From Parvularcula sp964219355 (GTDB taxonomy: Bacteria; Pseudomonadota; Alphaproteobacteria; Caulobacterales; Parvularculaceae): a stretch of 64,000 bases of DNA. Where the stretch lies: assembly GCA_964219355.1 (NCBI GenBank), contig CAXPOZ010000001.1, positions 1,178,001 to 1,242,000 on the forward strand. Reading direction: 5' to 3'. A model generated the notes under the pieces. That model was not told where the DNA came from and made no database searches. It saw only the letters and a list, made by a program, of their open reading frames with translations. Made by a program: the position numbers and the translations under genes. Shown here piece after piece: positions 58,886 through 64,000 of this stretch (position 1 is the first letter of the stretch; the number at the start of each line of letters is the position of its first letter).

Positions 58886-59283
58886 GCGTCAGGTCGGAAC
58901 AGGTTCGCGGTCGTCAGAAACAATCGCTCCGCGGCGTTGGCGCGTTCATTGGGCAGAGGCCCTTCGACATTCCCGAAGATCTGCGCATAGACTTCGCTTC
59001 GTTCAGCTGCGCTGAGATCGGCCGGCAGGGGCTCTGGGAACACATCTGCAAAAAGCGATTCTGCAGAAGGCTGAGGAGAAGGTGAGGAGGCGATGATCGC
59101 CTCGCCTTCCTGCGTCTTGCGCAGGCTTGCGGCTTCTGCGCTGCGGGAGACTTCCGGCACCGGATTTGGAACATCCGTGCGCAAAGGCTGAGTATTCGCT
59201 GCCGCCGGGGCAGCGGAAGAGGCCCCTAGACGCAAATCTGCTCGCGCGGGGGCCTGTGACGGGGACAGGCCTGGGATGTCCAT
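58882..59283 (-). CDS. hypothetical protein convergent with ftsK
   Basis: A 133-residue protein, Ala/Pro/Ser-rich and acidic, probably disordered in the first 80 residues. The last 50 (LFADVFPEPLPADLSAAERSEVYAQIF, then AAERLFLTTANLFRPD) look helical. No signal peptide is clear. I start at MDIPGLSPS; the frame is open 27 codons upstream. The stop overlaps the end of ftsK by four bases. No family recognised. It may be the only gene of its unit. Confidence 0.45.
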   Translation of the reverse strand: MDIPGLSPSQAPARADLRLGASSAAPAAANTQPLRTDVPNPVPEVSRSAEAASLRKTQEGEAIIASSPSPQPSAESLFADVFPEPLPADLSAAERSEVYAQIFGNVEGPLPNERANAAERLFLTTANLFRPDA

Positions 59284-59544
59284 TTCTTCTCCTTTTGGTC
59301 CCGCAACCAGGGACCGAGTTAAACAAATCATTTCCACAGACAGGCGTTGTGGATAAGTCACCATTATTGGGGAAAACTATTTCCCGAAGGTTTATTTCGG
59401 AACAGCAATAATACTGCCTATGGCAAGGTAAACGGCGGAATTGTGGCGAATTCTCGGCCCACCAGAACGTAACGAAATGGGGCCTTTCACGGGGCATTGG
59501 CGTGCATTACGTCCTTTGTTCGGGTGACGAGGAAGGACCCCAGA

Positions 59545-60336
59545 ATGTTTATGACCCCATTTTCCGCCGTCGCGGCGATGCTGATGAGCTCCGTTTCGTC
59601 GACTCCGCTGATGGTAAATAACGGAACCGCCGTTGCGACGATTGAAGCGGCGGCAGTGGCTGAAATCGCGCAGGATACCTCCAGCGAAATGACGGTGGAG
59701 ACGATTGAGCCGGCCCCGATTGCGGAAGCGACCGTCGCGCGAGAAACCGATGCTGAGCCGGTCACGATTGCCGCCAGCGCTGTGGCGTTCCCCGACCTCA
59801 GCGATGATGAGGTTTTTGACCGCGCCGCTGAAGCGCTTGAGGGGATGAAAACCCTCAAAGCCCGCTTCTTGCAGGTCTCGCCGTCCGGCAGCGTCTATGA
59901 AGGCGATGTCTCGATCCGCCGGCCGGGCCAGCTGCGCTTTGATTATGATGATCCTTCGCCGCAGCTGATCGTTGCGACCAACGGCCTTGTCTATGTGCAT
60001 GATGCGGATCTTGAGACGACCGACAGCTATCCAGTCAGTGAGACGCCGCTCAAATTTCTGCTCTCGAAAAGCCTCGACCGTGAGGCGGCGGAACTTGTGG
60101 ATGTCATGCGCTCCGAAGACCGGGTCAGCCTGATCATCGCGGCGACTGACAGCGAGATGGAAGGCGAGCTGGCGCTGGCCTTTACCGCGCCCGACATGGA
60201 GCTGATCGGCTGGGGTGTGCGCGAGCCGAACAACGCCGTCACGACGGTCGAGCTCAGCGAAGTTGAGATCGGCGCGAAGCTGAACAACCGGCTTTTCCGG
60301 GCGCCCGAAGCGGGCGGCACTTTCCTTCGGGACTAA
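59545..60336 (+). CDS. lolA: outer membrane lipoprotein carrier protein LolA
   Basis: Carries lipoproteins across the periplasm from LolCDE to the outer membrane. The LolA fold lies at residues 80-263 (LEGMKTLKARFLQVSPSGSVYEGDVSIRRPGQLRFDYDDPSPQLIV, then TNGLVYVHDADLETTDSYPVSETPLKFLLS). The first 15 residues act as an export signal. Between signal and domain is an extra 60-residue Ala/Glu/Thr-rich linker, absent from standard LolA. ftsK lies next to it, a pairing found in many bacteria, though here a small gene intervenes. A short hairpin lies across its stop codon. Confidence 0.87.
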   Translation: MFMTPFSAVAAMLMSSVSSTPLMVNNGTAVATIEAAAVAEIAQDTSSEMTVETIEPAPIAEATVARETDAEPVTIAASAVAFPDLSDDEVFDRAAEALEGMKTLKARFLQVSPSGSVYEGDVSIRRPGQLRFDYDDPSPQLIVATNGLVYVHDADLETTDSYPVSETPLKFLLSKSLDREAAELVDVMRSEDRVSLIIAATDSEMEGELALAFTAPDMELIGWGVREPNNAVTTVELSEVEIGAKLNNRLFRAPEAGGTFLRD

Positions 60337-60355
60337 GGGGGAGGTATTCCCCCTT
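60335..60355 (+). terminator. hairpin at the lolA stop
   Basis: AAGGGGGA and TCCCCCTT pair perfectly around GGTAT, starting at the lolA stop codon. It has no T-run behind it, so it may be a weak terminator or a messenger 3' hairpin. Confidence 0.45.
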
Positions 60356-60538
60356 GCATCCTCGACTAGTTGCGATGATATCACAGTCAAACATTTACGA
60401 GGCGTAACTGGAATTGGCCGTGAAAGAGCGTAATCTGACAATGTGGCGCGAACTGGTGGGCCGGCGTTGCCCCCCCGCTGACGGTTCACCCGCGCCGCAT
60501 CAGCCCTTCGATCCCCAACGGGCGGAAGGCGGCGGAAA

Positions 60539-61165
60539 ATGGTAACGGGCGACGACCCCACCCCCACTATCGATCCCGCCGCCTTCGCATCTCTCGAACA
60601 GGAGACCCCTATTCTGGTGCGGCTCCGGCGCTTTGCGCAGGGGCTTGAGCGGATTTCATGGTTTGCCCATTTGGGTGAGCCGCCAACGCCTGAGTTGCGC
60701 AAAACAGCCGTCGAATACCTAGATCGACTGGGGTTTCCCGAGGCGGATCTGGCCATCCTTGCCGATTATGACGATGCCGCCTCCGCGGCGGAGACCCATG
60801 ATTGGTCTTCCCCTGCCTGGGAGGCCGAGGAACTCCTGCGCTCTAACCTGACCGAAACGGCTCTTTCTGTGATGTCCGAGGAAGCGCTCGAAGTAGGGCT
60901 GAAACTCGTCGCGCAGGAAGCTGGCGATGCGGCAAAGGCGGCGGCTGAAGAGCAGGCCGCCCTCTGGGATATGGCTGATGAGGCCGCGCTCAATCTGGCG
61001 GTCGGGGCGGCGGTGCAGGCGGCCCATGGTGCTGCGCTCGCGCTGATCGCGGCGGCGGCAGGTGAAGAAGAGGCTGACGACCATGCTTTTGTCTGGAAGC
61101 TCAAGCTCTTCGAGCAGGGTCGTTGGCCTGTCACGGTCATCGGCTCCAGCTGCAGCGTGTTCTAG
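60539..61165 (+). CDS. hypothetical helical protein
   Basis: A 208-residue protein, very Ala/Glu-rich in the second half (LVAQEAGDAAKAAAEEQAAL, AALALIAAAAGEEEADD). The N-terminal half holds a small ordered region (LVRLRRFAQGLERISWFAHLGEPPTPELRKTAVEYLDRLGF). There is no signal peptide, and the end is Cys-Ser-Val-Phe. No family recognised. It converges with the TauE exporter gene with four bases of overlap. The start follows GGCGG. Confidence 0.55.
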   Translation: MVTGDDPTPTIDPAAFASLEQETPILVRLRRFAQGLERISWFAHLGEPPTPELRKTAVEYLDRLGFPEADLAILADYDDAASAAETHDWSSPAWEAEELLRSNLTETALSVMSEEALEVGLKLVAQEAGDAAKAAAEEQAALWDMADEAALNLAVGAAVQAAHGAALALIAAAAGEEEADDHAFVWKLKLFEQGRWPVTVIGSSCSVF

Positions 61166-61920
61166 AGCAGCTTCAGAATCACCAGTAAAATCATATAGAT
61201 CGCAAGCGCTGTCAGGATCCATTTGAGGGCGCTGCGGAACTGGTTCTCGTCAAACCGTGAGAGGAGCTTCGCGCCCAGCAGCGTGCCAGCGAAGCCTGCG
61301 GCAATCGAGAGCAAGATCAGCGGCAGCCAGGGGGCAAAGGCAAAGCCTGCGAGCCCGAAAACGACGATTTTCAGTCCGTGCTGCACGGTCATACAGGCCG
61401 CCGCCGTGGCCTGCAGATTGATCCGGTCATACCGCGGGACGGCCGCCAGAAGCGCCGTGATGAACGGGCCCGACGCCCCGACAAAGAGGTTGAGGATGGT
61501 CGAGACGGTGCCGGCGAGGAAAAATGATTTCCGCCCGAAAGGCAGACGCAGCTTCGGCCCCCACTGGGAGAACAGGATAAATCCCGCAATCAGCAGCCGC
61601 AGCGCGGCGGCAGGCAGGGTCGTCACGATCTGCCCGCCAATCAGCGCCCCGAGAAGGGCACCGGCGAGCACCGCCCCGAAGATCGGCAGATCGAGCCCAC
61701 GCCTGAAAACAAAGGCTCTTCCGGCATTTCCGCCCATCATGATTGCGCCATGGACCGGCACCACGGCGGTCACCGGCGCAAGCACGCCCATGACCCCGAT
61801 CAGCAGCAATCCGCCGCCGATCGAGAAGGTCGCAGTGACCCCCGCGGCCAAGAAACTGACCACGATGACGGTAATTTCGGCGAATGTGCCGAGATCAGGG
61901 GCCAGATCCGGGAAGTTCAT
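61162..61920 (-). CDS. TauE/SafE family exporter
   Basis: A 252-residue membrane protein with about eight helices, the TauE/SafE (DUF81) fold. Signature parts are SFLAAGVTATFSIGGGLLLIG, VVPVHGAIMMGGNAGRAFVF and, in the repeat half, LQATAAACMTVQHGLKIVVFGLAG. Members move sulfite, sulfoacetate or related anions across the inner membrane. The substrate cannot be told from position. Single gene, divergent from the hypothetical at 62086. Confidence 0.87.
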   Translation of the reverse strand: MNFPDLAPDLGTFAEITVIVVSFLAAGVTATFSIGGGLLLIGVMGVLAPVTAVVPVHGAIMMGGNAGRAFVFRRGLDLPIFGAVLAGALLGALIGGQIVTTLPAAALRLLIAGFILFSQWGPKLRLPFGRKSFFLAGTVSTILNLFVGASGPFITALLAAVPRYDRINLQATAAACMTVQHGLKIVVFGLAGFAFAPWLPLILLSIAAGFAGTLLGAKLLSRFDENQFRSALKWILTALAIYMILLVILKLL

Positions 61921-62085
61921 CGTGGCCGATTAGCCACGACCGGGCTTTCGGGCAATTCTGGCACGTTGCGCATCTGTTGGCGCTTCCCCACCGCTGTGGT
62001 AAGCCGTTAACAGCGTCTTAATGGCCCATTTGGGGGTGCCGTCGGGATGCGGTGTACGCCGCTCGTCGGGCGAAGGGGAAAAGTG

Positions 62086-63303
62086 ATGGCTGACTTGCCG
62101 ATGCGACTGGTTGATGTGTTCTCGTCGCCACTGGGAATGATGGTGCTGATATTGGCGTTTCTGGGCATTGCCGGAACCATCGCCTGGGCGTTCTGGGACA
62201 AGCAGCGCGCCGGGCACTCCGCCACCGCGACCAACATGCCGCTGACGCCTGTTGCACCGCCCATGCTCAATCCGAATGTGACGCGCCCCGCGATCCAGAC
62301 CAGCGTTGGCAGCGGCGCTGATGGCGGCCTTCGCAATATCGTCATCGCCATCATCGGCATTGTCGCCGTGATCATCGGCGCGCAATTCGCGATCGGCCGC
62401 GGCGGTGAGCAGGCCGGCGCACAAAGCGCTGGAAATAATACGCCTGCGGATGACCCGATCAACACGGCTTCCGTGCCGTCCTCCGCCCCGGTTCTCGTCG
62501 ATTGCGACGAAGGCCCGGTCTGGACCAAGCGCGATGAAGACCGCGACGTGATTGTCGGGATCGAGCGTGAGCCGATCAAATCCTATGTCATCTGCGCGGG
62601 CCGCCAGTCGGCTCAGTTCGATGTGATTGATTTCATGGCCGAAGAAGATGGCGCCTTTATCTTCGAACCGGTCTGGCATCCGGTCGACCTGCCGGTGCTG
62701 GGTACACGGAATGACGAGTTCTACTACAAGCGTGAGTTCGCGCTGTCGCGGGATGAGTTCAACATGGTCGCAGGGCCGGGTTCGAATGTTTCCGACTACG
62801 ACCTGTTCCTCGCAATTGGTCTTGCTGGCTGGGACATCGAAAGCGGTGTTGCGGATCAGCGCGCCGCCAATCGCGGCTTCCACATTGCGCGCTATGTGCT
62901 TGAAGAATTGCGCGGTGAAGAAGACGCCAATGACTGCCGCAGCCCGGCTGTCGTTTATGCGCTTTCCGTTGGTCAGTACCAGCCGGGCGGCTCGACTGCA
63001 GCGGCTGAGAATGTCGCTGAGGCGACACGCAAGATGGTTGGCGCCGGTACACCAGTTGCTCAACTGACGCGCCAGTCCGCACCGATCCTCTTCGGCGTGC
63101 GCTATCTTCAGAAAAGCGAGATCGTCCCGAAAAACGAAACCCAGGCTGAGCGCCGCGCTCGTGCGGAACGCCAGCATCGGGCGCTGATCGAGGACTTCCT
63201 GCGCTCACAAGGCTCCAGCATTGCCGGCTTCAACCTTCGGGAATTCGGCACACCGCAGACCCTGTTCGTTGAGCGGGCCTGCTCACGCGCCGCGATCCAG
63301 TAA
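62086..63303 (+). CDS. hypothetical two-span membrane protein with large domain
   Basis: A 405-residue protein. Two membrane helices flank a short loop: residues 12-38 (SSPLGMMVLILAFLGIAGTIAWAF) and about 85-105 (IVIAIIGIVAVIIGAQFAI). A Gly/Ala/Asn/Thr linker and a domain of about 270 residues follow, with WTKRDEDRDVIVGIEREPIKSYVICAG and YKREFALSRDEFNMVAGPGSN. The domain has no motif I can assign. An ATG with GAAGGGGAAAAGTG before it was chosen; a start 13 codons earlier is possible. It precedes xthA by 50 bases. Confidence 0.6.
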   Translation: MADLPMRLVDVFSSPLGMMVLILAFLGIAGTIAWAFWDKQRAGHSATATNMPLTPVAPPMLNPNVTRPAIQTSVGSGADGGLRNIVIAIIGIVAVIIGAQFAIGRGGEQAGAQSAGNNTPADDPINTASVPSSAPVLVDCDEGPVWTKRDEDRDVIVGIEREPIKSYVICAGRQSAQFDVIDFMAEEDGAFIFEPVWHPVDLPVLGTRNDEFYYKREFALSRDEFNMVAGPGSNVSDYDLFLAIGLAGWDIESGVADQRAANRGFHIARYVLEELRGEEDANDCRSPAVVYALSVGQYQPGGSTAAAENVAEATRKMVGAGTPVAQLTRQSAPILFGVRYLQKSEIVPKNETQAERRARAERQHRALIEDFLRSQGSSIAGFNLREFGTPQTLFVERACSRAAIQ

Positions 63304-63353
63304 GGCGGCGCGTCAGGCTGGCGTGCGGCGGAACCTTGGTGTAGGCCCGCCGG

Positions 63354-64000
63354 ATGCGCCTCTCCACATGGAACATTAATTCCGTCCGCTTACGTATTGG
63401 TCTTGTTGAACGATTCCTGAAAGAGGCGTCGCCTGACGTTCTCTGCCTGCAGGAAATCAAGTGCCAGAACGATCAGTTCCCGGCCAAAGCCTTCATCAAG
63501 GCAGGCTATGAGCACCACGCCGTGCACGGCCAGAAGGGCTATCACGGTGTCGCCATCGTCTCGCGCATTCCGTTTAAAGAGGTCGAGACCCGGCAGTTTT
63601 GCGGCGAGGCAGATTGCCGTCATGTCGCGGTGACCTTCGAGGACGACACCCTGCTTCACAATTTCTATGTCCCTGCGGGCGGCGATGAGCCGGACCCGGA
63701 GAAGAACCCGAAATTTGCGCATAAGCTGGCCTTCGTCGAGGAGATGACGAAGATGTTCCGGCGCACCGGCAATCGCCCGCAGATCCTTGTCGGGGATCTC
63801 AATATTGCGCCGCATGAGAACGATGTGTGGTCACACAAACAGCTTCTCAAAGTCGTCTCGCACACCCCGCCCGAAACCGAGCGGATGGCAAAACTTATCA
63901 AAGCGGCGCCCTTCATTGACGTCATGCGAGAGCTGACGCCTGAGGATGAGAAGCTTTATACGTGGTGGTCCTATCGCGCGCGCGACTGGAAGGCCTCAAA
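63354..64000 (+). CDS. xthA: exodeoxyribonuclease III, 5' part
   Basis: The first 215 codons of an AP endonuclease/3'-5' exonuclease; the gene leaves the window at the right edge. MRLSTWNINSVRLRIGLVE is the standard opening (Asn for metal and DNA). The metal-binding Glu lies in CLQEIKCQNDQFP, then YHGVAIVSRIPF, and IAPHENDVW carries the Asn. It repairs abasic sites, in line with nth at 25570 and polA at the left edge. Confidence 0.95.
   Translation, partial: MRLSTWNINSVRLRIGLVERFLKEASPDVLCLQEIKCQNDQFPAKAFIKAGYEHHAVHGQKGYHGVAIVSRIPFKEVETRQFCGEADCRHVAVTFEDDTLLHNFYVPAGGDEPDPEKNPKFAHKLAFVEEMTKMFRRTGNRPQILVGDLNIAPHENDVWSHKQLLKVVSHTPPETERMAKLIKAAPFIDVMRELTPEDEKLYTWWSYRARDWKAS

Noticed and set aside
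59392..60756. 454-codon minus-strand frame opposite lolA
   Set aside because: Shadow of lolA and the flanking gaps; composition unlike a real protein.
61930..63177. 415-codon minus-strand frame opposite the 62086 gene
   Set aside because: The plus-strand frame has two good membrane helices and a strong ribosome site; this one has neither.

Overview
The window reads as a contiguous piece of an alphaproteobacterial chromosome that is GC-rich and gene-dense. The main evidence is gene order. There is an rimP-nusA-ylxR-infB block, a phoH-ybeY-corC-lnt-(XRE regulator)-metK-trmB block, a divergent rph/hrcA pair followed by grpE, dnaK, dnaJ and dapB, a RegB/RegA redox two-component pair, a PHB depolymerase with a cysteine nucleophile, and a LolA-FtsK pair. 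I cannot fix the genus. A marine or aquatic lineage near Caulobacterales, Hyphomonadales, Parvularculales or Rhodobacterales fits the gene content, but that is inference. No rRNA, CRISPR array, insertion sequence, phage or plasmid gene was seen. One tRNA (Thr, anticodon CGT) was found.

Layout. 1-5.2 kb: 5' end of polA, a small membrane protein, phaZ, a SCO1 copper chaperone divergent from regB-regA, and a FecR-like secreted protein. 5.2-12.7 kb: tRNA-Thr, an RTX repeat protein, then (minus strand) infB, ylxR, nusA, a small membrane protein and rimP, with two tandem palindromes between nusA and ylxR. 12.7-22.6 kb: an orphan membrane protein, a sulfotransferase, then the minus-strand run miaB, orphan, phoH, ybeY, corC, lnt, XRE regulator, metK, trmB. 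22.6-31.8 kb: MscS channel, small orphans, nth, an unusual pair (NDP-hexose 2,3-dehydratase-like protein plus glycosyltransferase), trhO, a GST and a beta-propeller protein. 31.8-39 kb: pyrF, an RHH/EF-hand protein, an alpha/beta hydrolase, an M1 peptidase, a DUF6702-like protein, a PagL-like lipid A deacylase, and an A+T-rich WYL-TerB-like membrane protein. 39-51.3 kb: acyltransferase, rph, hrcA, cutA, grpE, a Slam-type outer membrane protein with its likely surface-lipoprotein client, dnaK, a lipoprotein, a methyltransferase, dnaJ, dapB. 51.3-64 kb: amidase lipoprotein, retropepsin-like protease, Ubi hydroxylase, CAP/RTX protein, ftsK, lolA, orphans, a TauE exporter and the 5' part of xthA.

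How the parts work together. Most of the window is housekeeping: translation initiation and transcription coupling, tRNA modification, lipoprotein maturation and transport (lnt, lolA), proteostasis (hrcA, grpE, dnaK, dnaJ) and DNA repair (polA, nth, xthA). Accessory functions are scattered as single genes or pairs. Several of these concern the cell surface: a Slam/lipoprotein pair, two RTX proteins, a PagL-like deacylase, a sulfotransferase and a deoxysugar-type gene pair.

The best candidates for something new are four. (1) An in-frame RHH-to-EF-hand gene with two well-placed ribosome sites at 32556-33329. (2) A membrane-anchored WYL plus TerB-like protein at 38140-39036. (3) The NDP-hexose 2,3-dehydratase/glycosyltransferase pair at 26222-28566. 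(4) The Slam/TbpB-like lipoprotein pair at 43042-45624. No large novel multi-gene system was evident to me.
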